From positions 34,154 through 98,153 of the forward strand of contig JAAYGB010000066.1 in the NCBI GenBank assembly GCA_012727955.1: a stretch of DNA of 64,000 nucleotides, in the 5' to 3' direction. This document shows positions 1-7,707 of this stretch, piece after piece. The position numbers were made by a program, and so were the translations under genes. The notes under the pieces were generated by a model. The model was given only the letters and a program-made list of their open reading frames with translations. It made no database searches and was not told where the DNA came from. Origin of the DNA: Bacillota bacterium (GTDB lineage: Bacteria > Bacillota > Limnochordia > DTU087 > JAAYGB01). How positions within the stretch are numbered: the stretch's first letter is position 1; each line of letters begins with the position of its first letter.

Positions 1-50
1 AAGGGGCAATAGCTGCCGTCCAGGCCGCGATGAAGGAAAGGGAGGACTGA
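1..50 (+). CDS. 3' end of an unidentified gene (partial)
   Basis: An open frame enters from the left edge and ends at TGA 48-50, giving the tail GAIAAVQAAMKERED. A sigma-A-like promoter for speH follows 38 bases later, which fits a gene end here. Fifteen residues are too few to assign a family, so I give no function. The frame could also be chance. Confidence 0.35.
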   Translation, partial: GAIAAVQAAMKERED

Positions 51-88
51 ACGGCGTCAGGGGCTGCGAAAAAGCGGAACAAAATATC

Positions 89-116
89 TTGACTTTGGGA
101 TGCGATCTGCTAAAAT
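89..116 (+). promoter_or_regulatory. sigma-A-type promoter of speH
   Basis: TTGACT at 89-94 and TAAAAT at 111-116 are separated by 16 bases. They lie about 75 bases upstream of the speH start, in non-coding sequence. The match to TTGACA/TATAAT is good but untested. Confidence 0.55.
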
Positions 117-192
117 TAATCTGTTCTTTTTTGCATGAAAGGATGATTTCCAGCCATGCAAATTACTAGGAATAAAGGGGGAACTAGATGGA

Positions 193-570
193 ATGAACCA
201 TGCTTTGGGGCGTCATGTTCTTTGTGAAGCATACGGATGTGACCCTGAGGTACTCAACGACAGAAAAGCCATCGAACAGATCATGACTGATGCCGCGTTG
301 GCGGCCGGTGCTGAGGTACGGGAAGTTGCTTTTCACAAGTTTAGCCCACAGGGAGTTAGCGGAGTAGTTGTCATTTCCGAGTCGCACCTCGCGATTCATA
401 CGTGGCCAGAATTAGGATACGCTGCGGTAGATGTCTTTACTTGTGGAGAGCGAGTAGACCCTTGGGATGCAGTTAACATCCTGCGGGAAAAGCTGCAAGC
501 GCAGAACGTTACTACTTCCGAGGTAAAAAGGGGAATCTTTCAGCACAAGGTGTCAGTGAAGATATCTTGA
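193..570 (+). CDS. speH: S-adenosylmethionine decarboxylase proenzyme
   Basis: The enzyme decarboxylates S-adenosylmethionine to provide aminopropyl groups for spermidine synthesis. The 125-residue protein has the prokaryotic class-1B length. The self-cleavage site is intact: Glu63-Ser64 in [13 protein letters not shown], where Ser64 would become the pyruvoyl group, with His69 and Cys84 (FTCGE) as the processing and catalytic residues. The start ATG follows an AAAGGGGGA ribosome-binding site at 174-182; an earlier ATG at 188 opens only a two-codon frame. The gene has its own promoter (89-116) and terminator (630-673), so it is probably monocistronic. No spermidine synthase (speE) is present in the window. 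Confidence 0.97.
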   Translation: MNHALGRHVLCEAYGCDPEVLNDRKAIEQIMTDAALAAGAEVREVAFHKFSPQGVSGVVVISESHLAIHTWPELGYAAVDVFTCGERVDPWDAVNILREKLQAQNVTTSEVKRGIFQHKVSVKIS

Positions 571-629
571 CAAGGGGAGATGAACTACCGTTTGTATGTG
601 TGCTAAAATTGGTTGGGAAGTAGGTTAAC

Positions 630-673
630 AGCCGTTAGGTTCCACCGAAGAGGGGAACTTGACGGCTATTTTT
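630..673 (+). terminator. rho-independent terminator of speH
   Basis: A 14-bp stem pairs 630-643 with 654-667, beginning AGCCGT and ending ACGGCT and including a few G-U pairs. The loop is 10 nt, and the stem is followed by ATTTTTG. It lies 60 bases after the speH stop. Confidence 0.8.
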
Positions 674-700
674 GTCTGCAATGACAGGAGCCGGCTAAAG

Positions 701-723
701 GACAATGTCCCAAAGACATTGTC
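701..723. repeat. perfect 9-bp inverted repeat in the speH-sigH spacer
   Basis: GACAATGTC (701-709), loop CCAAA, GACATTGTC (715-723). There is no T-run after it, so it is not an obvious terminator. The rest of the 674-908 spacer is AT-rich and contains no open frame with a ribosome-binding site. I could not pick a confident sigH promoter or Spo0A box there. The repeat could be an operator or an mRNA leader hairpin. Confidence 0.45.
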
Positions 724-908
724 TTGCGACAATAAAGGAATGTTACACCTTCTCTGTAAATATTAAGGTAGACGCGGGATATTTCACAAAATAGGCAATT
801 TATGCTTGTTACAAGAAGGTAAATGACATTTATTCCTAGAAATTAACGTTATAGAAACATATTATCTTCTATTAGCTCAACTTCATTTGCTGAAGGAGTG
901 GACCATTC

Positions 909-1553
909 ATGGGTCGTGCTATGCCGGTGCAAAGCGTTGCAGAAGGTAATGATCAAACACACTACTTACAACTTACCGATGAGGAGGTGGTCCAGCGCGC
1001 TCAGAACGGTGACAGAGATGCAATGGACTTTCTACTCCATAAGTATCAGAAGTTAGTGTACATTTGGACTCGGCCCTACTTTCTGCAGGGAGCCGAGGAC
1101 GATGATCTGCTGCAGGAAGGAATGATCGGCCTGTTCAAGGCTATTCGAGACTTCTCGCCCGGGGCCTCTTCCTTCTGGTCCTTTGCGAAACTATGCATTA
1201 CCCGCAACATTATCAGTGCCATCAAGGGAACCACCAGACAGAAGCACATTCCACTAAACTCCTACACATCCTTGCACAAACCAATTTACGACAACGAAGG
1301 AGATCGAACTCTCATCGAGGTCATCAGCAGCAATAAGATGGATGATCCCGAATCAGTGGTCATCGATCGCGAGCGCATTGACTATACACAGAAACATATC
1401 GCTGAAGTGCTCAGTGACTTTGAATATCGGGTGTTTCGATTATACATTAACGGATTGTCCTATCGTGAGATGGCCGAAGAGCTAAATACTCACACTAAAT
1501 CCATCGACAACGCCCTTTGTCGGATCAAAAGTAAAATTTCTACCCAGTTCTAA
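909..1553 (+). CDS. sigH: RNA polymerase sigma-H factor
   Basis: This is a sigma-70-family factor of SigH type, which in Bacillus drives early sporulation and stationary-phase genes. The 214 residues match SigH length. Region 2 is recognised by DLLQEGMIGLFKAIRDF, followed by the SigH hallmark TRQKHIPLNSYTSL with the following DRTLIEVIS. Region 4 is an HTH near the C terminus (LSYREMAEELNTHTKSIDNAL). The ATG at 909 follows AAGGAG at 893-898; ATG 924 is a possible alternative. A strong terminator follows at 1581. It stands alone, as sigH often does outside Bacillus. Confidence 0.95.
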   Translation: MGRAMPVQSVAEGNDQTHYLQLTDEEVVQRAQNGDRDAMDFLLHKYQKLVYIWTRPYFLQGAEDDDLLQEGMIGLFKAIRDFSPGASSFWSFAKLCITRNIISAIKGTTRQKHIPLNSYTSLHKPIYDNEGDRTLIEVISSNKMDDPESVVIDRERIDYTQKHIAEVLSDFEYRVFRLYINGLSYREMAEELNTHTKSIDNALCRIKSKISTQF

Positions 1554-1580
1554 TAGGCGTCATGCTCATGGCGATACGGT

Positions 1581-1613
1581 ACCGCCTCAATCCTCGAGGC
1601 GGTTTTTGTTTCT
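1581..1613 (+). terminator. terminator of sigH
   Basis: ACCGCCTC (1581-1588) pairs perfectly with GAGGCGGT (1596-1603) and is followed by TTTTGTTT. It lies 28 bases after the sigH stop. Confidence 0.88.
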
Positions 1614-1685
1614 AGAGGGTTTCTGCAAATCGGTGTAGAATTCGGTGATAACAAAAGGCAGTGATATCGGCTTGGAGGTGGGGAT

Positions 1686-2045
1686 TTGGAGCTTGCCTAT
1701 GTCGCAATCAAGCTGGCAACTTTGGCCTTAGTTGGATATTGGATGTACTCCGACGCCAAGAGCCGGGACTATCATCCTGTGATTTGGACGGCATCGGCAT
1801 TGTTGTTGGGCTTCTTTGGTATCGGAGTATTGGGTCCTATTCTCCTGGGACTAACGATGCTTGTCTACACTCTGAAACGTCCCAAGGGACCCTTTCGACA
1901 GTGCCCCCATTGTAGAAAACCAGCCCTGGATTCCCTAGCCAATTGTCCCCGGTGCAATGGGATTTTGAAGCAAGACTGCTACCGGTGTTTCACCGTAGTG
2001 GATGTCACCATGGAACGCTGCCCTAGCTGTAATGCGAAGCTGTAG
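1686..2045 (+). CDS. membrane protein with C-terminal double zinc ribbon
   Basis: The 119-residue protein starts at TTG, after GGAGGTGGGG at 1674-1683. The N-terminal part has two hydrophobic segments (about residues 2-20 and 32-55). The C terminus carries three CxxC-type pairs (CPHC, CPRC, CPSC) plus CYRC, as in double zinc ribbon domains. The ribbons probably face the cytoplasm and bind protein or nucleic acid. The function is unknown. It begins a closely spaced run of + genes (1686-5155) with no terminator seen between them. Confidence 0.75.
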   Translation: MELAYVAIKLATLALVGYWMYSDAKSRDYHPVIWTASALLLGFFGIGVLGPILLGLTMLVYTLKRPKGPFRQCPHCRKPALDSLANCPRCNGILKQDCYRCFTVVDVTMERCPSCNAKL

Positions 2046-2074
2046 CATTTTCTGCAGACACGGAGGACCTTGGA

Positions 2075-2767
2075 ATGACCGGAACAATTGTTAACACCCT
2101 AGCGATCATTGTGGGAGCGACATTAGGTCTCTTGCTCCGCTCACGGCTACCGTCCCGAGTCAGCAAAACAATAGTTCACGGAGTCGGTACCGTGACGGTG
2201 GTGTTAGGTATCGATATGGGCTTAAAAAGCCAGAACATACTCATCCCTCTACTTAGCCTGGTAGTCGGCGGAGCCATCGGCGAAGCCATCGATATCCAGA
2301 ATTGGCTGGAAAGTATCAGCAGCCGAGTGGAAAGCAGATTCAAGGGAGAGAAGAATCAGTTTTCTCAAGGGTTGATTACCGCCAGTTTGGTATATCTCGT
2401 AGGGCCCATGGCCATTCTCGGGGCGATTAACGACGGCCTCAGTGGCGACTATCAGATCCTGCTGACTAAATCGATGCTCGATGGGATTACTTCCATTGCC
2501 CTTGGATCGACTCTAGGAGTTGGAGTAGCCTTTTCAGCGATACCGGTCCTTATCTACCAAGGAACCCTGAGTCTGGCTGCGGACATGGCTAGAACCCTTT
2601 TTACCGAACCTGTCGTTCTAGAGATGACCGCGACCGGTGGATTCATGGTTTTGGCAATCGGGTTAAATATCCTTGAGGTGACCAAAATCAGGGTAGGAAA
2701 TCTACTACCGGGCATCGTAATCTGTATTTTATTGGTCCAGGTACTCATGGCTTTGAATCTGCTATAG
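2075..2767 (+). CDS. DUF554 family membrane protein
   Basis: This polytopic membrane protein of 230 residues opens with the DUF554 signature MTGTIVNTLAIIVGATLGLLL and contains GVGTVTVVLGIDMGLK and LITASLVYLVGPMAILGAINDG, typical of the YdfK/YqgA family. Six to seven membrane segments are visible. The family's substrate is not established; transport has been suggested. The ATG follows CGGAGGACC. It sits 29 bases after the zinc ribbon gene and 25 bases before the MgtC gene, probably in one transcript. Confidence 0.85.
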   Translation: MTGTIVNTLAIIVGATLGLLLRSRLPSRVSKTIVHGVGTVTVVLGIDMGLKSQNILIPLLSLVVGGAIGEAIDIQNWLESISSRVESRFKGEKNQFSQGLITASLVYLVGPMAILGAINDGLSGDYQILLTKSMLDGITSIALGSTLGVGVAFSAIPVLIYQGTLSLAADMARTLFTEPVVLEMTATGGFMVLAIGLNILEVTKIRVGNLLPGIVICILLVQVLMALNLL

Positions 2768-2792
2768 GCAAGTTGTTTGTAAGGAGCAACAA

Positions 2793-3464
2793 TTGCTGAA
2801 GGGGGACTGCGGCTTGACTCCACTAGTCGTTTTGACCCGGATAGGGCTTGCGATTGTCTTGGGCGGAATCGTCGGCATGGAGAGGGAGATGCACGGGCGA
2901 GACGCCGGGTTTCGCACTCATATTCTTGTCTGTATCGGCTCGGCCTTAATTATGTTAGTATCCATGTACGGCTTTCCCGATAGCTTCGGCTTTGACCCTG
3001 GCCGGTTAGCGGCACAGGTTGTCAGTGGTATCGGTTTCTTGGGTGCGGGTACTATTATGAGAGAAGGTTCTTCCGTACGAGGTCTGACCACTGCTGCCTG
3101 CCTGTGGGTAGTAGCAGGGGTTGGCCTGGCCGTCGGAGCAGGGTACTATGTTGGAGCGATTGCCGGCGCACTGGCTGCGGTATTGACCCTGGAGGTGTTG
3201 GATCGGGTTGAACACCGTTTCCTGACGGGAGGACCATGGAGGATTCGGGTAACGGCCTTAGATCGACCGGGCTTGTTGGCGACAATTTCCAGCGTCCTCA
3301 GTCACCATCACGCCGACATCAGAACCGTAAGTATCACGGAAGGCGATAAAGAAAACTACGTGACAATCCATTTTACCCTCGAGGGAATCCAACAGACGCA
3401 CCTAACCGCTGTCTTTGGTGCTTTGCAGGCCATCGAAGGAGTTAGTACTGTCGAATCAAGATAG
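2793..3464 (+). CDS. MgtC/SapB family membrane protein with C-terminal ACT-like domain
   Basis: The first 140 residues form the hydrophobic MgtC domain, with VGMEREMHGRDAGFRTHILV, FPDSFGFDPGRLAAQVVSGIGFLGAGTI and TAACLWVVAGVGLAVGAGYY all conserved. Residues 148-223 look like an ACT domain (LDRPGLLATISSVLSHHHADIRTVSI). Members are linked to Mg2+ homeostasis; the exact job here is not known. The TTG start follows AAGGAG at 2780-2785. A second TTG at 2814 is possible. The end lies 25 bases before surE. Confidence 0.88.
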   Translation: MLKGDCGLTPLVVLTRIGLAIVLGGIVGMEREMHGRDAGFRTHILVCIGSALIMLVSMYGFPDSFGFDPGRLAAQVVSGIGFLGAGTIMREGSSVRGLTTAACLWVVAGVGLAVGAGYYVGAIAGALAAVLTLEVLDRVEHRFLTGGPWRIRVTALDRPGLLATISSVLSHHHADIRTVSITEGDKENYVTIHFTLEGIQQTHLTAVFGALQAIEGVSTVESR

Positions 3465-3489
3465 CTTCCTAACTGGAGGAGTACCAACG

Positions 3490-4260
3490 GTGCACATTTT
3501 GATTACCAACGACGACGGAATTCATTCCTTTGGGTTACGAGTGTTAGCACAACGATTAGGCAAGATCGGAAGGGTCTCAGTAATTGCTCCTGATCGGGAA
3601 CGCAGTGCCACCGGCCATGCCATTACGGTACACCATCCTCTGCGGTTAACACCCTATCCCAATTTCGCCGAGAATGTAGAATCGGCTATGAGTCTCGATG
3701 GAACCCCTTCAGACTGCGTTAAAATTGGGGTGGAGGCGGTTTTGGCTACCTCTGTAGACCTTGTTGTCTCGGGCTTGAATCCGGGACCAAACCTAGGAAC
3801 TGACCTTCTGTATTCAGGGACCGTTGCAGGGGCGGTAGAAGCGGTGTTGTCGGGGATCCCGGCCATTGCGGCCTCGACAATGAGCCTGACCGTCCCGACA
3901 GAAGACCTTGAGCAGATGGCCGATTGGCTGGGGTACTTAGTAAGGAAGGTTCATCAGCAAGGGCTACCCCGAGAAACCCTACTGAATGTAAATTTCCCGG
4001 ATTGTCCCTGGGAGAAAATCAAAGGGGTAAGGCTAACCCGACCAGGGGTTAGGCGTTATCAGAACGTCTTTGACAAGCGGGTGGACCCCAGAGGAAGAAT
4101 CTACTACTGGATGGCCGGTGATCCTGTGGACTTAGACGAAGGTGAAGATACCGACGCAGCAGCGGTCCGCGCTGGCTACATTTCCATCTCACCGGTACGA
4201 TTTAACTTAAGCGATCCCGCGATCATGGAGGAGATGACAACCTGGCAGTTGCAGGTTTAG
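3490..4260 (+). CDS. surE: 5'/3'-nucleotidase SurE
   Basis: This nucleoside-monophosphate phosphatase hydrolyses 5'- and 3'-nucleotides. The metal-binding start VHILITNDDGIHSFGL (Asp8, Asp9), the ERSATGHAIT segment and the GTPSDCVKIG and SGLNPGPNLGTDLLYSGTV blocks are all family signatures. The 256 residues are the usual length. The start is GTG 3490 behind GGAGGAG (3475-3481); a longer in-frame extension upstream overlaps mgtC and lacks family similarity. It is probably co-transcribed with the genes on both sides. Confidence 0.95.
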   Translation: MHILITNDDGIHSFGLRVLAQRLGKIGRVSVIAPDRERSATGHAITVHHPLRLTPYPNFAENVESAMSLDGTPSDCVKIGVEAVLATSVDLVVSGLNPGPNLGTDLLYSGTVAGAVEAVLSGIPAIAASTMSLTVPTEDLEQMADWLGYLVRKVHQQGLPRETLLNVNFPDCPWEKIKGVRLTRPGVRRYQNVFDKRVDPRGRIYYWMAGDPVDLDEGEDTDAAAVRAGYISISPVRFNLSDPAIMEEMTTWQLQV

Positions 4261-4299
4261 TTCTTGACGGAAAAGGATAGTAAGAAAGGGAGGGGAGTT

Positions 4300-4926
4300 A
4301 TGAGCAAAAAGCTCGAGACAGCTGCCCTAACGGGGCTGATGGTGATGATTTTGTTCACTCCCTTGGTCCTTGGGGTTGACACCGCACAGGCCGCGTCAAT
4401 CTATGATTGGCAGTCATTACTGGAATCCACCTCCGGAGAAACTACCACTGAGAAGCTCTTGGTGGGAATCGCCAACGCCAACCTTGGGCAGCTAGCGGAA
4501 GCCTTTGAGGTCTTCTCTTCCTTCTCAAGGCAGGAACAGGGGCCAATCGGTGAATTCATGGAGAGTCAAAGCAAGGTATTGGAAGATAGCCCCGATGACC
4601 TGGTAGCTCTCAATGTTCTTGCCTACGGAGCCTATGTTACCGGCAACACGGCAAGGTCCATTGCGCTGCTGGAACAGATTATCGCCAGGGATCCCGAGAA
4701 TGTCTGGCCGAGAAACTTCGTTGCTCTTCTCTATGGTCGCCAGGGAGATTTTCCCACGGGGATGACGCACTTACGGCAAGCCCTAAAAATAGAACCAGGG
4801 AATCAATATACCCATTTGCTGTTGGCCTGGGGCTACAAGGAGCAAAAGCAGATGGTTAGCGCCCTTTACCACTACTTGCGTTCTCCAGACGCGATCAAGG
4901 AGCTAAAACGCCACGATGTCTTCTAA
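4300..4926 (+). CDS. secreted or membrane-anchored TPR protein
   Basis: The 208-residue protein has an N-terminal signal peptide (basic MSKKLE, hydrophobic core to about residue 22, likely cleavage after AQA). Its body is made of helical repeat pairs, the clearest at DDLVALNVLAYGAYVTGNTARSI and the following ENVWPRNFVALLYGRQGDF, typical of TPR units. ATG 4300 follows GGGAGGGG. TPR domains bind proteins, but the partner is unknown. The gene lies 39 bases after surE. Confidence 0.75.
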   Translation: MSKKLETAALTGLMVMILFTPLVLGVDTAQAASIYDWQSLLESTSGETTTEKLLVGIANANLGQLAEAFEVFSSFSRQEQGPIGEFMESQSKVLEDSPDDLVALNVLAYGAYVTGNTARSIALLEQIIARDPENVWPRNFVALLYGRQGDFPTGMTHLRQALKIEPGNQYTHLLLAWGYKEQKQMVSALYHYLRSPDAIKELKRHDVF

Positions 4927-4963
4927 GAAACGGGCTAGAATTTGGAAAGAGAGGACGATTACA

Positions 4964-5155
4964 ATGGAGAACAGTAAGGTTCAAACCAACGAACAAGATC
5001 AACTACGGGTTATCGGCCATGAAGTGCTGGACATCAGCGGAGAGTATGGCAAAATGATTACCTTTTTCAACCAGACCCTCAAGGACAAAGGATTGATTTT
5101 TGGCCTTTCCAAGAGCGGCGACAAGTTTGCCATCACTATTTACGAAGTACCCTAA
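4964..5155 (+). CDS. small YpmA-like protein (DUF4264)
   Basis: This is a 63-residue protein. The segment VLDISGEYGKMITFFNQTL followed by KDKGLIFGLSKSGDKFAITIYEV resembles the YpmA/DUF4264 family of Bacillota, in which a short N-terminal strand is followed by a conserved 'LKDKxLxFGLS' block. ATG 4964 follows AGAGAGGA; an upstream in-frame start overlaps the TPR gene and lacks a ribosome-binding site. The function is unknown. The family call is from memory. Confidence 0.65.
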   Translation: MENSKVQTNEQDQLRVIGHEVLDISGEYGKMITFFNQTLKDKGLIFGLSKSGDKFAITIYEVP

Positions 5156-5291
5156 TAGATACAGAAGATCATCTGCGTCACGCATGATTTGGGACCGACG
5201 GCTAATAATAAGGGTAAGCATTGTAGTCGGTAATGCATAATATGCGGCAAAGGCGACTCATGCCGTTGCTTGCAGAAAGGGAGTTATGCCA

Positions 5292-5501
5292 ATGTCCAAA
5301 TTACCTCCTGATGCACCGATTCGAAGGATATTGAGAAGCCGTAGGTATGATGGTCTGATGCGAGAAGAAGCCCTTCAGGAAGCAATGCTGCTGGAAAACA
5401 AGAGTTACGTCGGCAGTCTAGAGCGGCGGGGGGAAATGGTAGACTACTATCGATTGGAGGAAGATGGGCACGTCACCTTTGTCTACAATGTTCGAGAGTA
5501 G
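5292..5501 (+). CDS. small hypothetical protein, charged
   Basis: The protein has about 69 residues, from ATG 5292 (AAAGGGAG ends 8 bases upstream); ATG 5286 is too close to that site. It is arginine- and glutamate-rich (PIRRILRSRRYDGLMREEAL), with a C-terminal beta-like stretch YYRLEEDGHVTFVYNV. There are no cysteines or membrane segments. I do not recognise the family. The good ribosome-binding site supports it as real. Confidence 0.55.
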   Translation: MSKLPPDAPIRRILRSRRYDGLMREEALQEAMLLENKSYVGSLERRGEMVDYYRLEEDGHVTFVYNVRE

Positions 5502-5652
5502 GTTTTTTCGGCCCAGCTGTCGGTCTGAGTGTTTTCTTGGGTGATAATGTCGAACAGGGTCGATTCCGGGAAAGGATTTCTAATCCACCGGGCGAAGATA
5601 TATATTATAACAATGGGGAATTTCCTAGCCACCAACTAAGGGGGAATGTGTC

Positions 5653-6030
5653 ATGTTTGAGGTAGGCAAGGAAGAGGTTTTGAGAGGGCTGAAGCGTTTT
5701 AAGAGACTGGCCAAGCAAGATCTGCTTGCTAGCTCAATGACGTCTAATCCGAAGTTTTGGAGTCGGCAAGCTGAGGCCCGACGGAGCATGTACACATCAC
5801 TAATGCGCATCATCGAAGAAAAAGGGGTTGAACTGGCATACGAAGCAGCCCGTAGGGAGTATGCCAGTCTGCCCCGTTTTGCTTTTGATGGGGAAGAAAC
5901 GAACCCACAGGACAAGGGTAGGGCGCAGGCCCTGGAGATGTTCTTCACCTTGCTTGGTGCTGACTCCTTAGGAACTATGCAGTCAGACGAGGCAACGGAA
6001 GATGAACTAGGCGTAGCTAACCTAAGCTAG
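5653..6030 (+). CDS. hypothetical protein, helical
   Basis: The 125-residue soluble protein is predicted to be almost entirely helical, with basic helices at the N terminus (VLRGLKRFKRLAKQDLL) and an acidic tail. It has no signal peptide, cysteine motif or recognised catalytic motif. The ATG is preceded by AAGGGGGAATGTGTC, a good ribosome-binding site. I do not recognise the family. Confidence 0.55.
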   Translation: MFEVGKEEVLRGLKRFKRLAKQDLLASSMTSNPKFWSRQAEARRSMYTSLMRIIEEKGVELAYEAARREYASLPRFAFDGEETNPQDKGRAQALEMFFTLLGADSLGTMQSDEATEDELGVANLS

Positions 6031-6092
6031 AGGGTGTAGATAAGACTGAAGTTATCAGAAGTCCGCTAGGTTGGTTGGGAGCTGTTAGATAG

Positions 6093-6455
6093 ATGAATTT
6101 CCTCAAGAGGTTGTTGGGTCTAGGTGGAAAGCCAAGGGCCGATTCCACCGGGGTGGTCGTCGAACCTGACGCGGTTTGGGTGTATGTTAAGTGTGACCGC
6201 TGCGGCGAACCGATTGAAGTTCGGTTGAGTCGAACTTCGGTATTCCAACAGGCTGAACCCGGCGAGGCATATGAGTGGTTCGTAAACAAGACGGTGGTTG
6301 GAAACAGTAGTCGTTGTTTTAATCGTATGGACCTGCGAATTGAGCTGGACAGACGATATCGACCAGTACACCAGTCGGTGGTTGGTGGCACATTCATCAG
6401 TAAGGCGGAGTACGAAGGGAAAGCTGCCGGTAGGAAAGAGGAACGAGTTTCCTGA
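6093..6455 (+). CDS. conserved hypothetical protein with CxxC zinc-binding-like motif
   Basis: The 120-residue protein has a basic glycine-rich start (MNFLKRLLGLGGKPRA), then VYVKCDRCGEPIEVRL with a CxxC pair, and a later single Cys in SSRCFNRMDLRIELDRRY. Similar small CDRCGE proteins occur in other Gram-positive and Chloroflexi genomes, as I recall, without an assigned function. A strong terminator at 6487-6529 lies just downstream. Confidence 0.6.
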   Translation: MNFLKRLLGLGGKPRADSTGVVVEPDAVWVYVKCDRCGEPIEVRLSRTSVFQQAEPGEAYEWFVNKTVVGNSSRCFNRMDLRIELDRRYRPVHQSVVGGTFISKAEYEGKAAGRKEERVS

Positions 6456-6486
6456 GATTAAGAAACAAGCTATCGCAAAGAAAAAG

Positions 6487-6529
6487 GATGAGGGTGAGCC
6501 CAGCAAGGGAGCTTACCCTCATCTTTTTT
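6487..6529 (+). terminator. terminator, possibly bidirectional, between 6455 and lexA
   Basis: A 13-bp stem pairs GATGAGGGTGAGC (6487-6499) with GCTTACCCTCATC (6511-6523), with one G-U pair, and is followed by TTTTTT. An A-run at 6481-6485 gives a T-run on the other strand, so it may also end lexA transcription. Confidence 0.9.
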
Positions 6530-6548
6530 GGTCAAGGAGTTGTAGTTA

Positions 6549-7160
6549 CTAGTGAAGTCTTCGAAATACGCCCACGACTTTCCCTAAGATCTCTACTTCC
6601 TGCACAATAATTGGTTCCATCGCAGGGTTTTCCGGCTGTAATCGGTAGTAGCCGTCCTCTTTAAAAAACCGCTTCACGGTAGAGTCTTCACCGATCAGCG
6701 CAACGACAATATCTCCGTTGTCGGCACTAGGCTGGCGCCTTACCAGGACATAGTCGCCATCCAAAATACCTGCTTCAATCATGCTGTCACCTTGGATGTG
6801 AAGCATGAAAAGCTCTTCCTCCGAGGAAACAAAATCCGCAGGAATGGGGAAATAATCTTCGATGTTCTCGTGGGCCAAGATAGGCTCACCGGCCGTAACG
6901 TTGCCTACGATGGGAACGTTAATGGTCTCCTTGCGGACAAGCTTGTTCATTCCCAAGATTTCGATAGCCCTAGGTTTGGTGGGATCGCGACGGATCAAGC
7001 CCTTCTCCTCAAGCCGACTTAGGTGACCGTGCACGGTAGACGAGGACTTTAGGCCCACCGCCTTGCCGATCTCCCGGACGGAAGGAGGATATCCCTTCTC
7101 CCGAACCTCTTCGACAATAAAGTCAAATATTTCTTGTTGGCGCTTTGTAAGTTTGCTCAA
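6549..7160 (-). CDS. lexA: SOS repressor LexA
   Basis: LexA represses DNA-repair and division-inhibitor genes and self-cleaves when RecA filaments form. Residues 1-65 are the winged helix ([21 protein letters not shown]). The cleavage site is Ala90-Gly91 in NVTAGEP, and the catalytic pair is Ser126 (GDSM) and Lys163 (TVKR). The 203-residue length is normal. Its promoter (7202-7230) overlaps a LexA-type operator, so autoregulation is expected. The divergent neighbour is the yneA-like gene, the same pairing as in Bacillus. Confidence 0.97.
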   Translation of the reverse strand: MSKLTKRQQEIFDFIVEEVREKGYPPSVREIGKAVGLKSSSTVHGHLSRLEEKGLIRRDPTKPRAIEILGMNKLVRKETINVPIVGNVTAGEPILAHENIEDYFPIPADFVSSEEELFMLHIQGDSMIEAGILDGDYVLVRRQPSADNGDIVVALIGEDSTVKRFFKEDGYYRLQPENPAMEPIIVQEVEILGKVVGVFRRLH

Positions 7161-7201
7161 ATCGGTCTCACCCTTCCCAGGACCTCGAAGGTCTTTCCTT
7201 G

Positions 7202-7230
7202 ATTATACCATATTGACCCATGGGCGGCAA
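7202..7230 (-). promoter_or_regulatory. lexA promoter
   Basis: On the minus strand TTGCCG (7230-7225) is followed after 17 bases by TATAAT (7207-7202), 42 bases upstream of the lexA start. The -35 end overlaps the LexA-type box at 7229-7240. Confidence 0.7.
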
Positions 7231-7240
7231 ACCTTCGTTC
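7229..7240. promoter_or_regulatory. LexA operator (box 1)
   Basis: AAAC-CTTC-GTTC fits the Firmicutes SOS box pattern (GAAC N4 GTTC) with one mismatch. It overlaps the lexA -35 element. Confidence 0.6.
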
Positions 7241-7269
7241 GGTAGAGATGGGAATGTTCCGTATTTTCC

Positions 7270-7298
7270 TTGATCAAAACGTGTGTTCGTGCTAGAAT
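7270..7298 (+). promoter_or_regulatory. promoter of the yneA-like gene
   Basis: TTGATC (7270-7275), 17-base spacer, TAGAAT (7293-7298). A LexA-type box lies inside the spacer, the expected architecture for SOS control. Confidence 0.7.
7277..7288. promoter_or_regulatory. LexA operator (box 2)
   Basis: AAAC-GTGT-GTTC, followed by G. It sits between the -35 and -10 of the yneA-like promoter, so bound LexA would block RNA polymerase. Confidence 0.65.
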
Positions 7299-7310
7299 AT
7301 ATGCAGATAC

Positions 7311-7322
7311 AAACACTTGTTC
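7311..7322. promoter_or_regulatory. LexA operator (box 3)
   Basis: AAAC-ACTT-GTTC, just downstream of the expected transcription start of the yneA-like gene. It has the same half-sites as boxes 1 and 2. Confidence 0.55.
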
Positions 7323-7326
7323 CTGC

Positions 7327-7338
7327 AAAAGTATGTTC
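7327..7338. promoter_or_regulatory. possible LexA operator (box 4)
   Basis: AAAA-GTAT-GTTC, the weakest of the four, 16 bases (about 1.5 helical turns) after box 3. It has one more mismatch in the left half. Confidence 0.35.
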
Positions 7339-7373
7339 CCGTTTGAAATCGAGCGAAGGAGGAGCAACAGGCA

Positions 7374-7661
7374 ATGGCTATTTCTAGCACCAGGTTGCGT
7401 CGGTTTGCGTTACAGATGGGCTTGATCGGGTTTGTATTGGCCGGAGCGCTATTTGGGTTGGTTTCCATGACCAACAGTATGCAGCCGGATAACTTTATTG
7501 AAGTGACCGTAGCTCCCGGAGACACGCTGTGGAAGATTGCCACCCAAGTGACCAGCGGCAAAGATCCCCGAAGCGTGATCTACGACATCAAAAAGTACAA
7601 TGGTCTAGAATCGGGCTTTCTCAAGGTCGGACAGGTGCTTCAGGTGCCGCTATATGAGTAG
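7374..7661 (+). CDS. YneA-like SOS cell-division inhibitor (LysM protein)
   Basis: The 95-residue protein has one N-terminal membrane segment (residues about 14-36) and a C-terminal LysM domain, FIEVTVAPGDTLWKIATQVT through VGQVLQVPL. That is the architecture of Bacillus YneA, which delays division after DNA damage. The location supports the call: it is divergent from lexA and controlled by a promoter that contains LexA-type boxes. AGGAGGAG sits 9 bases before the ATG. Sequence identity among YneA proteins is low, so the function is inferred from architecture and context. Confidence 0.8.
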   Translation: MAISSTRLRRFALQMGLIGFVLAGALFGLVSMTNSMQPDNFIEVTVAPGDTLWKIATQVTSGKDPRSVIYDIKKYNGLESGFLKVGQVLQVPLYE

Positions 7662-7707
7662 TCGTAACAGATTAGTCATGGACGTTGCTCGTAGGTTTCT
7701 TGCAAAT

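Noticed and set aside
2554..2823. Opposite-strand open frames inside conserved genes, such as this one and similar frames in dnaE and hppA.
   Set aside because: They lie antisense to clear family genes, lack ribosome-binding sites and show no family features, so they are frame shadows.
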